From Ktedonobacterales bacterium (GTDB taxonomy: Bacteria; Chloroflexota; Ktedonobacteria; Ktedonobacterales; Ktedonobacteraceae): DNA of 64,000 nt. Of this stretch, positions 28,304-37,474 are shown piece by piece. The notes below the pieces were generated by a model. The model was not told the origin of the DNA, did no database searches, and saw nothing but the letters and a program-made list of their open reading frames with translations. Positions within the stretch are counted from its first letter, which is position 1, and each line of letters opens with the position of its first letter. A program made the position numbers and the translations under genes. The stretch lies in contig DAIDJF010000016.1 of the NCBI GenBank assembly GCA_027451525.1, forward strand, positions 1 through 64,000. The letters are read 5' to 3'.

Positions 28304-31300
28304 ATGGCTCAAGCAACCCGAACTCCTCCACAGCAGCGACAGCAGAAAAATAGCAGCAGTAGTGGAAGTGGCTTCTCCGCTACGCTGACGCTGGCAGCAT
28401 GGCGTTTTCGTCAGGTCTGGTGGCTCTTATTTCTGACCTGCGTGGGCATGATTGCCGCCATCACGCTGGTCTGCGCTGTCCCTCTCTACGCCAACATGAC
28501 GATGAGTGCAGGCATTCGTAGTCTGCTTAATGCCTCGACCGACAATTCGGATATCGTCGTGACCAGCGTTTCGCGCAAGGTTGATGCCGCAACGCTGGCA
28601 ACAGTTTCGAGCCATCTCAACCACGAGTTTACCAGCAATCTCGGTCCCTATCTTATTCCTGGTCAGTTCTCGCTTGATACGCAGGCATGGTCCACAACCG
28701 CGATTACGTCCGCCCCCAACGGACAGAGCATCTTTCACCCGACAGGCGATAAATACGAAGTGACGCTCAACAGTGAGGATATGGCACGAGCTGCCTCACA
28801 CCTGACCCTGTTACGTGGGCGTCTGCCCAAGGCAACCACGACCAGCACGCATGATCTCGAAATCGCCGTCACGCCCGAAACCGCGCAAGCCCTCAATCTC
28901 AATGTGGGTAGCGTGCTGACTGAGCGCACAAATTTTATCAATGGAGCCTTGCAGCTTGCCCCGCGCACTATTCAATTGCACGTGGTTGGCATCTTCCGCC
29001 TACCACAAACGCCCGATGCTTTCTGGCACGGCACGGATTTTCAGCCCTATCAACCCAATGATTTTGTGACCATCTTTCGCGGCCTCGTGCCCACACAAGC
29101 ACTCGTTCCGACATTCTCTCAAATTGGTGCTGACCCCGCCCTGCAGGATTACGTCTTTCAACTGCCACTGACCATCACATGGTATTATCACCTGGATAGC
29201 AGCCATATTACCGCCGCAGATTTGAATGCTATCGTTAAAGGCATTGCCACCATTCAGGCTGATGATGCCAATAACGCGGCCCTGGAGCAATCGCCCTACC
29301 TGGAACAATCACAGACCTATCTGCCTTCGACCGCCCTTACGCGCTATAATGGGCTATTGCCAGTGGCCCAATTGCCCGTCACCAGCCTGCTCTGGTTGAT
29401 GCTTGCCCTGTTGCTCTTCTTTATTACGATCATGGCGGACCTGCTGGTCGAGCGGCAGGCAGATGCGATTGCGATCTTGCGCAGTCGCGGAGCCAGTCGC
29501 AGTCAGGTCTTCGGCTCGCTGGTAGCCCAGGGATTGCTACTCAGCCTCATCGCCTTGTTAATTGGTCCACTGCTAGCGATACCGACCGCGCGTTTCCTCG
29601 TACAACATACGCTCAGCGCGTCAGATCAGGGCGTACTCAACATTATCGCTGGTAATCTATTCAGCGTGCTGCAAAGCGTGTCTCAGTATGCCCTGATCGC
29701 GGCGGGAGCTGTCCTGTTAGCTCTGATCGCCGCCGTGACACGCAGCATCGGACTTGATGTGCTGACAGCCAGACGCGAGTCCGCACGCACAACGCGCCGC
29801 CCACTCTGGCAACGCTGGAACCTGGATATCGGGGCGGCGATTATCGCGTTAACGGGGGCTGGCGTCACCGCCTATGTGACCAACGCGGGCATTTTAGATG
29901 CTCACTCCGCTCTATTGTTGCTCTCGCCACTCACGCTACTTGGGACGGTCTCGCTACTCATTGCCGGTATCTTGCTGTTGTTGCGCTTCTTCCCACTCCT
30001 GCTCGGTTATGCCGCCAGATTGACACGCGGGACACGCGGAGCGGCCCCATTACTGGCGTTAGCACAGATGGCTCGCGCCCCACGTCAATCACTGCGCATG
30101 ACCTTGATGCTGGCTATCGCAACCGCGTTTGCTATTTTTACGCTGATCTGTGTTGCCTCACAACAGCAGCGCGTGCCAGATATCGCCAACTATCAGGCGG
30201 GAGCGGATTTCAGCGGCACAATTCCCGTCAATATCATTACATTGGCACAGATAGACGACACGACACGCGCGTACAAGCATGTCCCTGGCGTTCTCGCGGC
30301 CTCGCTTGGCTATGTGAAAAACGCCACGGCTGGCAATACGCCACAGGGACAGAGCATTGATTTTCATGCCGTTGATGCCAACACCTTCGCGCAAACCGCG
30401 ATCTGGACGCCCCAGGATTCGACGCAGTCGCTGGCTGAGCTGATGCAGCAACTGGCAGCACAGCGTGCAAGCGCAACGCGGCAGTTGCTTGTACCTGCCA
30501 TTGTAGATGCACAGAGTTGGAACGCACTACACTTGCACCCAGGAGCACACTTTACGCTCAATTTCGCGGTGACTGATTACGCAGACCTGATAAACTTTGT
30601 CGCGGTCGCGCAGGTACAGCATATTCCTTCGCCCAACACGGGCGTTGGGCCTGCCGTTCTCGTCGATTATCGCACCTTTGCCACTGTCTATAAGAACAAG
30701 ATTGCCAATGCCAGTAGCCTCTCGGTTCCCGTCAATACTGTCTGGTTGCGCACGAGCAGCAATCCCGCTGATCTCAAAGGCATCTATAGTGTGCTGCAAA
30801 ATGGCGATCTGCGCCTGCAATTTCTCTATGATCGACGTGCCATCACCGCTGATCTCTATCGCGAACCGCTCTTCCTGACGCTCACGGGCGTGCTCTTCTT
30901 AGGGGCAGGCATCAATCTCCTACTGGCCCTGATTGGCAGTCTGGTCGCATCCTGGCAAAACGTGCGTAACCGCATCAGCAGTTTTACCGTGTTGCGCGCC
31001 CTGGGAGCCACGCCTTTCCAGGTCGCCCTCGCGTTGATCTGGGAACAAAGCATCACCTATATCACCGCTATTCTGCTCGGTATCATCTTTGGCGCAATTT
31101 TCACTGTATTGGTGGTTCCTGTGCTGATCTTCACGAGTGTCCTGCCCAATGACATCACAAGCGCGATTAGCAGTAGCGCGTTCTACATCGCGCAGAGCGT
31201 TCCGCCTATTCAGATCGTTGTGCCACCATCACTCAGTATTGCCCTGATTGCACTACTCATGCTGTGTTTACTTACATTACTGTTGATGGTAAGATTTGTA

Positions 31301-31345
31301 TCTCAACCATCGATCAGTCAAATATTACGCCTTAACGAGGATTAA
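28304..31345 (+). CDS. ABC transporter permease, large FtsX/MacB type (paralogue 3)
   Basis: The 1013-residue third member of the set has the same two FtsX blocks (DAIAILRSRGASRSQVFGSLV and ISSFTVLRALGATPFQVALALIWEQ) and the paired extracytoplasmic domains. It ends in SQILRLNED. ATG 28304 has a GAGGTGAG site; a GTG three codons earlier lies within that site and is less likely. It is followed 19 bases later by the first ATPase gene. With three unlike permeases and two ATPases, more than one complex may be assembled. Confidence 0.9.
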   Translation: MAQATRTPPQQRQQKNSSSSGSGFSATLTLAAWRFRQVWWLLFLTCVGMIAAITLVCAVPLYANMTMSAGIRSLLNASTDNSDIVVTSVSRKVDAATLATVSSHLNHEFTSNLGPYLIPGQFSLDTQAWSTTAITSAPNGQSIFHPTGDKYEVTLNSEDMARAASHLTLLRGRLPKATTTSTHDLEIAVTPETAQALNLNVGSVLTERTNFINGALQLAPRTIQLHVVGIFRLPQTPDAFWHGTDFQPYQPNDFVTIFRGLVPTQALVPTFSQIGADPALQDYVFQLPLTITWYYHLDSSHITAADLNAIVKGIATIQADDANNAALEQSPYLEQSQTYLPSTALTRYNGLLPVAQLPVTSLLWLMLALLLFFITIMADLLVERQADAIAILRSRGASRSQVFGSLVAQGLLLSLIALLIGPLLAIPTARFLVQHTLSASDQGVLNIIAGNLFSVLQSVSQYALIAAGAVLLALIAAVTRSIGLDVLTARRESARTTRRPLWQRWNLDIGAAIIALTGAGVTAYVTNAGILDAHSALLLLSPLTLLGTVSLLIAGILLLLRFFPLLLGYAARLTRGTRGAAPLLALAQMARAPRQSLRMTLMLAIATAFAIFTLICVASQQQRVPDIANYQAGADFSGTIPVNIITLAQIDDTTRAYKHVPGVLAASLGYVKNATAGNTPQGQSIDFHAVDANTFAQTAIWTPQDSTQSLAELMQQLAAQRASATRQLLVPAIVDAQSWNALHLHPGAHFTLNFAVTDYADLINFVAVAQVQHIPSPNTGVGPAVLVDYRTFATVYKNKIANASSLSVPVNTVWLRTSSNPADLKGIYSVLQNGDLRLQFLYDRRAITADLYREPLFLTLTGVLFLGAGINLLLALIGSLVASWQNVRNRISSFTVLRALGATPFQVALALIWEQSITYITAILLGIIFGAIFTVLVVPVLIFTSVLPNDITSAISSSAFYIAQSVPPIQIVVPPSLSIALIALLMLCLLTLLLMVRFVSQPSISQILRLNED

Positions 31346-31364
31346 TTTTTTAAAAGGAGTTTCA

Positions 31365-32288
31365 ATGTCTGAACCCATTGTTCTTTGCGATAATCTGGTC
31401 AAAATTTATAAGGTCGCTGATTTAGAGGTTGTCGCCTTGCAAGGACTGGACCTGGAAGTTGTGGCGGGAGAGATGATGGCGATTGTCGGCGCGTCTGGTT
31501 CCGGCAAAAGCACGTTGCTCAATATTTTGAGCGGTCTCGACTTGCCGAGCGCGGGCCGCTGTATCGTCGATGGCTATGATCTCACGCGCCTGAGCAATGC
31601 GCAACGCATCCACTATCGCCGCTTCATCGTCGGTCAGGTCTGGCAGCAGAGCGGGCGTAATTTATTGCCAGAATTGAGCGCGGAGGCCAATGTTGAACTG
31701 CCACAGATGTTAAGCGGCGTGGGCAGCAGCCAGCGTACAAAACGCGCCAAAGAATTGCTCGAATTGGTTGGACTAGGTGGTATGGGTCACAAGCGACCGT
31801 TTCAGCTTTCGGGAGGCGAACAGCAACGCGCCGCTATCGCCGTTGCCCTCGCCAATCAGCCGAAGCTCTTACTAGCCGACGAACCCACAGGCGAACTCGA
31901 TTCTGTGACCGCCTCTGAGGTCCTGCACCTGATGCGCACGCTCAATCAAGAACTCGGCCTGACGATCATCACAGTCACGCACGACGCCGCTATCGCCGCC
32001 GAGGTTGATCGTACTATCGCCATTCGCGACGGACGCACCAGCACCGAAACCGTGCGTCGCGAGACAGTCTTGGAGAACATTGAGGCCCATATGCAAGCGG
32101 CCAGTGCCGTAATTGGTCTGCCGAGCGAGACGCACCGCGAATCTGTTTTGATCGACCGCGCTGGTCGCCTGCAACTGCCCAAAGAGGCCATCGAACGCAT
32201 TCCCTTCAATGGGCGTGCCGAGGTGCGCATCACCGACGACCACGTGGAAATCTGGCCTCTTGTTACGGAAACCAATGGCAAAAATTAA
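31365..32288 (+). CDS. ABC transporter ATP-binding protein with AbrB-like C-terminal extension
   Basis: This ATPase probably powers the adjacent permeases. Walker A is GASGSGKST at residues 42-50, the signature LSGGEQQRAA lies near residue 150, and Walker B is LLLADEPTGELD. It is of the LolD/MacB type. About 70 residues follow the usual end, including IDRAGRLQLPKEAIERIPF and AEVRITDDHVEIWPL, which resemble a SpoVT/AbrB-type swapped hairpin. ATG 31365 has a strong AAAAGGAG site. The extension may dimerise the ATPase or regulate it; DNA binding is possible but unproven. Confidence 0.92.
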   Translation: MSEPIVLCDNLVKIYKVADLEVVALQGLDLEVVAGEMMAIVGASGSGKSTLLNILSGLDLPSAGRCIVDGYDLTRLSNAQRIHYRRFIVGQVWQQSGRNLLPELSAEANVELPQMLSGVGSSQRTKRAKELLELVGLGGMGHKRPFQLSGGEQQRAAIAVALANQPKLLLADEPTGELDSVTASEVLHLMRTLNQELGLTIITVTHDAAIAAEVDRTIAIRDGRTSTETVRRETVLENIEAHMQAASAVIGLPSETHRESVLIDRAGRLQLPKEAIERIPFNGRAEVRITDDHVEIWPLVTETNGKN

Positions 32289-32318
32289 GCGCAGATAAAC
32301 ATATAAAGGAGCAATACT

Positions 32319-33011
32319 ATGACTTCTGAGGTGGCAGTCGCAACAATCGCGGAAACGCGCGGCGTGACACGTGAATTTCGCTCTGGCGGCGGTATCGTGC
32401 GCGCCCTGCGTGGCGTTGATCTGCGCATTCGCCCAGGCGAATTTGTCGCGCTGCGGGGACGTTCAGGCTCAGGCAAAACAACCCTGCTCAATATTCTCAT
32501 CGGCCTGGATAACCCCACCGAGGGACAGGTCTTTATTCTCGAACGCGACCTCTCGAAAATGAGCGAATCCGAGCGCGCCCGTCTGCGCCGTGAAAGTATT
32601 GGCATGATGTTTCAAAACGCGCACCTCTTCCCTTCGCTCACCGCGCAAGAGAATGTCGAAATTCCTTTGCGCCTTGCCCGAATGCAATCGGCACAGCGCA
32701 CACGGCAGGCGCGTGAAGCCCTGGAACAGGTTGGATTGGGCAAACGCGCCCATCATCGCGGCCTGGAACTCTCCGGCGGCGAACAGCAACGTGTCGCCCT
32801 CGCACGTGCCCTCGTGCATCAACCGCGCTTCATCGTTGCTGACGAGCCGACAGGCAATCTGGACTCGCTGACTGGACGCGATATCACGAAACTGCTAAGC
32901 GATATCTGCCACACCAATAAAATCGGCATGCTGATCGCCACCCACGATGCCACGCTCGTAGCAATGGCGGACCGCGTTGCCATCATTCAGGATGGACGGA
33001 TTGCTGAATAG
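32319..33011 (+). CDS. ABC transporter ATP-binding protein, LolD/MacB type
   Basis: The 230-residue ATPase has Walker A GRSGSGKTT (residues 47-55), signature LSGGEQQRVA, Walker B FIVADEPTGNLDS and the H-loop in IATHDAT. It lacks the tail seen in its neighbour. It starts 30 bases after that gene with an AAAGGAG site and probably drives the same permease set. Its 3' end overlaps the end of the convergent OsmC gene by 29 bases. Confidence 0.94.
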   Translation: MTSEVAVATIAETRGVTREFRSGGGIVRALRGVDLRIRPGEFVALRGRSGSGKTTLLNILIGLDNPTEGQVFILERDLSKMSESERARLRRESIGMMFQNAHLFPSLTAQENVEIPLRLARMQSAQRTRQAREALEQVGLGKRAHHRGLELSGGEQQRVALARALVHQPRFIVADEPTGNLDSLTGRDITKLLSDICHTNKIGMLIATHDATLVAMADRVAIIQDGRIAE

Positions 33012-33426
33012 TGTAGCGATGCGTGATGTGCGCGCTTTTACTGAGCATCGCCTCGACGCCACAATAGCGCGTCTCCGCGAGTTCGATAGCGCGCTCAACG
33101 AACGCCCCTTGCACATCACGCCCACTAAGGAGATGTTCTACGCTGATCTCGGTAAATATCTTCGGATGCTGCGTAGCACGTTTCCCATGCACGCGCAACT
33201 CATAGCCCGTAATCTCCTGTTTACGCGCCCGTAAGATCGAGAGCACGCTGATACCTGTGCAGCCAGCCAGCGCGACCAGCAGCATCTCCATCGGTGACGC
33301 ACCAGCTACCACGCTCCCCTCGCTCACATCATCCAGCATGTCGAGCGTGACAGAGTGACCAGAACCCGTCTCAACCGTAAAGCGCATCTGCTCTTCAAGA
33401 CGCGCTATCACCTGCATCTCTTGCAT
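32983..33426 (-). CDS. OsmC-family protein
   Basis: This 147-residue protein belongs to the OsmC/YhfA family of thiol peroxidases and related proteins. The first conserved Cys is in SPMEMLLVALAGCTGISV and the second in ETRYCGVEAMLSK, the expected redox pair. The N-terminal beta strands (VETGSGHSVTLD) and helix spacing fit. Many members detoxify organic hydroperoxides; some have no known role. The start has an AGAGG site. Its last 29 bases overlap the 3' end of the ABC ATPase gene on the other strand. Confidence 0.92.
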   Translation of the reverse strand: MQEMQVIARLEEQMRFTVETGSGHSVTLDMLDDVSEGSVVAGASPMEMLLVALAGCTGISVLSILRARKQEITGYELRVHGKRATQHPKIFTEISVEHLLSGRDVQGAFVERAIELAETRYCGVEAMLSKSAHITHRYTIQQSVHPE

Positions 33427-33455
33427 AGGACCTCTTCTTACAAATAGTCAAAGGA

Positions 33456-34187
33456 CTAGAGCACAAACGACATCAAATCATGCCCAATCAGCAGCGTCCC
33501 CTGATAGCCACGCTGTCGCGCCTCAGCTTGCAAGTGCGCCGCATGCAGTTCACGGTAGAGATGTGAGCAGACAATAGTACGGGCCTGCGTACTGACAGCG
33601 AGATCAACAATCTGCGCATCGGAGATATGCCCAGAATCGATCACCGCCAGATCAACATCTTTTAGAAAAGCAATCTCTTGCTCGTGAAAATAAGAGTCGC
33701 CCGTCAGCGCGTATGTCTTATCATGCCACGTGAAGCGCAAACCATGATTACCCGCTGGCGGCAGGCTCGCGGCCTCAAACTGGTGGGAAGCGACGGTATA
33801 ACAGCCTTCAGTGATCTCGTGAACCTGTATAGCGTAGGTCGGTTGGCGCAGAGAACGCTCGCCATAGAGCTGTATCAGACCATCGACAAGCTGACGCACC
33901 CCTGGCGGACCATAGAGATGCACATCGGTGCTGCGCGGGTCGCGCTGTGACCACGCGCCCGCCTGCAAGAAGGGCACCAGATCGGAGACATGGTCGGGAT
34001 GAAAATGTGACAGGACGATATGCTCTATCTGATAGTGGCGCACACCCGCCTCTAAAAGGCGTTGCACCACGCCATGTCCACAATCGAAAAGGATGCAGGT
34101 TGTGTCCAATTCAAGCAGCACGCTTGAGGCACGCCGCTCGTATTCAAGTTGGCACGTTCCCGTTCCCAGCAGTGTTAACATACTCAT
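33456..34187 (-). CDS. MBL-fold metallo-hydrolase (ribonuclease Z-like)
   Basis: This 243-residue hydrolase shows the metallo-beta-lactamase signature HFHPDHVSD near residue 60, the later metal ligand Asp in ALTGDSYFHEQE, and a C-terminal His in GHDLMS. The opening LTLLGTGTC...RRASSVLLEL is typical of the RNase Z/arylsulfatase-like branch. It lacks the long exosite arm of true tRNase Z and is shorter, so it is probably a phosphodiesterase or hydrolase of unknown substrate. ATG 34187 has a GGGGAGAG site; ATG 34181 is an alternative. Confidence 0.88.
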   Translation of the reverse strand: MSMLTLLGTGTCQLEYERRASSVLLELDTTCILFDCGHGVVQRLLEAGVRHYQIEHIVLSHFHPDHVSDLVPFLQAGAWSQRDPRSTDVHLYGPPGVRQLVDGLIQLYGERSLRQPTYAIQVHEITEGCYTVASHQFEAASLPPAGNHGLRFTWHDKTYALTGDSYFHEQEIAFLKDVDLAVIDSGHISDAQIVDLAVSTQARTIVCSHLYRELHAAHLQAEARQRGYQGTLLIGHDLMSFVL

Positions 34188-34356
34188 CGCAAACAAACTC
34201 TCCCCAAGCTGTACTTTTCGGCTTATCCATCACCATAGTACGAGAAAACAACACCATAGTGCAACACAAGTCTATCTACCCAAACAGAGCAGAACAGTAT
34301 ATACTGAGAAGCATTAGCAAATAGTTTTAACGAGGGCGACTAGAGGGATTTTCTAT

Positions 34357-34872
34357 ATGTGCTTTCTCATAGAACCTGCGCTGCAATACAAAGAGAGTTA
34401 TCTGCAAGCAATGCAAGAATTTCAAGACGAGGGAACCTACCGTATCTACAATCTTCAGCGCGTGGCCGAACATTTTGAGGAATATCTGACGCTCATTAAA
34501 CAAGCGCAAGCCAGCGATGTAGACACACCAGGGCGCGTACCCAGTGCTGATTTCTGGCTTATCGACAATAATGAATTTATTGGCCGGCTCAATCTGCGCT
34601 ATAAGTTGAATGAGCCACTCCTGAAATTCGGCGGGCATATCGGCTACGAGATCAGGCCGGGCAGGCGCAAGCATGGCTATGGGAAAATCATCTTGCGCCT
34701 GGGCCTGGAGAAAGCGCGTGAGGCAGGCATTGAGCGCGTACTGGTGACATGCGACGATGACAATATCGCGTCAAGCAAGATCATCGAACACAACGGCGGT
34801 CGCCTGGAAAACGCCGTTGAAATCCCCAAGTCAAGCAAGCGCAAACTACGCTACTGGATCGATCTTGCTTGA
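34357..34872 (+). CDS. GNAT-family N-acetyltransferase
   Basis: This 171-residue protein has the GNAT core. The acetyl-CoA loop appears as IRPGRRKHGYGKIILRLGLEKAREAGI (about residues 97-125), followed by VLVTCDDDNIASSKIIEHNGGRLEN and the C-terminal RYWIDL strand. The pattern is that of small-molecule or ribosomal-type acetyltransferases; the substrate is unknown. A GAGGGA ribosome site lies 9 bases before the ATG. It stands alone between two leftward genes. Confidence 0.92.
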   Translation: MCFLIEPALQYKESYLQAMQEFQDEGTYRIYNLQRVAEHFEEYLTLIKQAQASDVDTPGRVPSADFWLIDNNEFIGRLNLRYKLNEPLLKFGGHIGYEIRPGRRKHGYGKIILRLGLEKAREAGIERVLVTCDDDNIASSKIIEHNGGRLENAVEIPKSSKRKLRYWIDLA

Positions 34873-34955
34873 TTGACTGACGCTTGCTTGTAGCAGCTAC
34901 GATATTGCACATATCCCTCACGCTCGATGCGCACATAAATTTTCGATTCATTCAA

Positions 34956-35888
34956 TTAAATTACTCGTTTTTCGCGCAAATCATACAAGGGTAAGCCAGT
35001 TTGGGCAGCAATAAATTGTAGGAGTTTTTGTGTTTCTTGCTGATGTTGTGCATCCAGCAACCAGGGACGATAGCGTCTCAGCGGCCAGAACGATTGTGAG
35101 GGAGCATCAACCCATTTGACACTGGCATTTTCGCTTACAAGTGCATAAGTCCGCTGGCTCTTTGGTCCACTACCTCCGCTCACTATACAAAAGAGACGCG
35201 CCTCTTCCCAAGGGATATCGATATAACCTTTTCCGAATGCATAAAGGGTCAAACTCTCTTCATCAACATTTACAAATTGCTCAGTAAGCATCGAGAAGAT
35301 ATCCTTTGGGGCTGATTCGTCTTCCTCTTCTGCTTCCTCTTGTTGCTCCTGCGCTTTACGGGTTGTCTTGCGCCGCAGCCACATCACATAGAAGACTACC
35401 ATAACAGGCACGCCAACAAAAGCGATACCAAATCGCAGCAATAGCCCCAAGGCGAACGAAGACGGTAAAAGAAGGATAATGAAGGGCATACAAAGAGCTA
35501 ACATAAAAAGCCAACCAAGAAAATAGGCCAGAATACAAGCACTTATTCTTGTTCGCCAACTGATAAAAATATAAGGAGGTAGCGTGTGTTTATCAGGAAT
35601 TGGTTGGTCAATAGCTAAAAAGCTAGTATCACCAAGTAGTACACGCTCTATACGCTGTAAGTATGATTTCCTGCTATACCAGTAAACATCAAAAATACGT
35701 TTTGCATATACAGCAGCAAGTGTGATAAAAGGGATCAGCAAAATCGGGCTAAAAACAAAGGTTTGCGCCTGATATGATTGTACCAAGATAACAGCAGCAG
35801 TAAAGGCCAGGAAACCAGCCCAGACTTTAGGTGCTGTGGCACGTAAATGTGCGCGTTCTAAAGTAACCTCAGGATTAATTTGCAGCAT
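34956..35888 (-). CDS. Membrane protein with YcxB-like C-terminal domain
   Basis: The 310-residue protein has two N-terminal hydrophobic segments (about residues 25-60), two more at about 110-150 (ISACILAYFLGWLFMLALCMPFIILLLPSS) and perhaps one at 155-172. A charged linker of Glu/Lys/Arg then leads to a soluble C-terminal domain. MLTEQFVNVDEESLTLYAFGKGYIDIPWEEARLFCIV resembles the PH-like YcxB domain. The function of this family is unknown. AT-rich non-coding DNA lies upstream. Confidence 0.75.
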   Translation of the reverse strand: MLQINPEVTLERAHLRATAPKVWAGFLAFTAAVILVQSYQAQTFVFSPILLIPFITLAAVYAKRIFDVYWYSRKSYLQRIERVLLGDTSFLAIDQPIPDKHTLPPYIFISWRTRISACILAYFLGWLFMLALCMPFIILLLPSSFALGLLLRFGIAFVGVPVMVVFYVMWLRRKTTRKAQEQQEEAEEEDESAPKDIFSMLTEQFVNVDEESLTLYAFGKGYIDIPWEEARLFCIVSGGSGPKSQRTYALVSENASVKWVDAPSQSFWPLRRYRPWLLDAQHQQETQKLLQFIAAQTGLPLYDLREKRVI

Positions 35889-36050
35889 ACAATCTCGCTT
35901 TCTATTATTTTTATGGAGATAATTTTAAGCGAGGCAATCGATAATGTCTATCCTTACATAGAGCAAATACCATTGCATAAAATTAGTTTATGAACACAAA
36001 TTATCGCAAATACGTCTTTTATCCTGACATATATTCATTAAAGTCCGCTA

Positions 36051-36084
36051 AAATATTGACAATGTCAGTATTTTAAGATACACT
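36051..36084 (+). promoter_or_regulatory. Consensus promoter overlapped by a 23-base palindrome
   Basis: TTGACA (36056-36061) is spaced 17 bases from TACACT (36079-36084). The region 36051-36073 is a near-perfect palindrome, with AAATA/TATTT outer arms and TGACA/TGTCA inner arms and only three mismatched positions of 23. It covers the -35 box, so a dimeric repressor bound there would block transcription. The XRE-type regulator encoded downstream is the obvious candidate. Confidence 0.8.
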
Positions 36085-36185
36085 TGTATCATATTAAGCA
36101 TTATAGACAAATATACCAGAGAAAGCGCGGCATACACGACTAGACAGGGGACACACAGCTATGGCAGGCAATATTCTGGAAAATA

Positions 36186-37370
36186 TTGATTTTACGCGCA
36201 CTCGGCAAGGAACTTCAGCAGGCACGCACGAAACGCGGCCTGACGCAAGAAGAGGCCGCGCGCCTGATCAACGTGGCACGCACGACGCTAACCGCGATTG
36301 AAAAAGGTGAGCGGCGCATTAAAGTCGAGGAACTCATCACCCTGGCACAGGCATATGGTCGTCAGGTAAGTGACTTTGTACGCCCACGTCCTCAGATCGA
36401 TACGTTTCAAGTGCAGTTTCGCGGTCCCGTTCAGTATAGCAGCGAAGATGAGGGCAAAATTGCCACCTCGATCTATCAATTAGAAGAGTTAGCGCGCAAT
36501 TATCTGGAATTGGAGCAGATTACAAACTCTCCGCTCGCACGCAAATATCCAACAGAGTATGACATACGTGGTCTCAACACTGATGACGCGGCAGAAAGCG
36601 TTGCCAGCGCGGAACGCAATCGCCTCGGCTTAGGTGATGGTCCACTTCCCATCTTACGTGATATTTTAGAACAGGATGTTGGTCTACGCATCTTCTACAT
36701 CCCCCTCAATCATCATAAATTTTCCGCAATCTATCTCTACGATGAACAGGTCGGTGGATGCATAGCGATTAATAGCCAACATCCAGAAGAACGTTATCGC
36801 TGGTCACTGGCTCATGAATATGGTCATTTTCTAGCCCACCGTTATAAAGCAGAGGTCTTCGCGCAGGACAGTTATCAACGACAACCCGAACAGGAACGCT
36901 TCGCTGATGCCTTCGCGAGTTATTTTTTGATGCCCAGCAGCGGTCTGCTACGACGCTATAACGATATCGTGCGCCTGAAAAAGAAAATCACGCCTGCTGA
37001 TCTCTGCACACTCGCTAACTACTATGGCGTGTCTGTTGCAGCAATGACCTTACGCCTTGAAGGAATGAAATTATTGCCCACGGGAACCTGGGATAGACTT
37101 TGTGAACGTGGTTTCAAGGTGCGAGAGGCACAGCAGCAGCTTGGTTTAAACACTATTGCAGAACCACGCGGACAGCTCCCTTTACGCTACCAATATCTGG
37201 CAGTCTCCGCTTTTGACCGAGATTTACTAACCGAAGGACAATTCGCACATTTTCTTGGCGTAGATCGTGTCACCGCGCGTACTATTGCGGAAGCCTTACG
37301 CCAGCATACAACAGGCATTACTGACGATACTACTATTGATCTAGATATGTCACAATCTATAGGAGCATAG
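36186..37370 (+). CDS. XRE regulator fused to ImmA/IrrE metallopeptidase; probable 5' frameshift
   Basis: This protein joins an XRE helix-turn-helix (about residues 5-60, with LTQEEAARLINVARTTLTAIEKGERRI) to an ImmA/IrrE zinc peptidase with motif HEYGH at residues 210-214 and a second acidic region in ERFADAFASYFLMP. Such proteins are stress- or element-induced proteases that cleave repressors. The open frame begins at a TTG without a good ribosome site. An ATG at 36161 with AGGGGA ahead encodes MAGNILENIDFT in another frame. Removing one C near 36198 would join it to ALGKELQQA. Either the gene is disrupted or the read has a 1-base error. Confidence 0.85.
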   Translation: MILRALGKELQQARTKRGLTQEEAARLINVARTTLTAIEKGERRIKVEELITLAQAYGRQVSDFVRPRPQIDTFQVQFRGPVQYSSEDEGKIATSIYQLEELARNYLELEQITNSPLARKYPTEYDIRGLNTDDAAESVASAERNRLGLGDGPLPILRDILEQDVGLRIFYIPLNHHKFSAIYLYDEQVGGCIAINSQHPEERYRWSLAHEYGHFLAHRYKAEVFAQDSYQRQPEQERFADAFASYFLMPSSGLLRRYNDIVRLKKKITPADLCTLANYYGVSVAAMTLRLEGMKLLPTGTWDRLCERGFKVREAQQQLGLNTIAEPRGQLPLRYQYLAVSAFDRDLLTEGQFAHFLGVDRVTARTIAEALRQHTTGITDDTTIDLDMSQSIGA

Positions 37371-37427
37371 GAGCAACGCGGTGGAGTATTACAGTGTCAG
37401 ACAGCGTTCGTTCACGCGCTCGCTACG

Positions 37428-37461
37428 CACCAGGCAAGCAGCATCCCTGCTTTGCCTGGTG
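37428..37461. terminator. Bidirectional hairpin terminator
   Basis: A perfect 10-base stem (CACCAGGCAA with TTGCCTGGTG) continues inwards as GCAG/CTGC with one bulged T. It lies between the end of the ImmA-type gene and the convergent Gfo/Idh gene. A CTTTTTAT run follows 9 bases later on the + strand. Confidence 0.7.
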
Positions 37462-37474
37462 GCGGCAATTCTTT

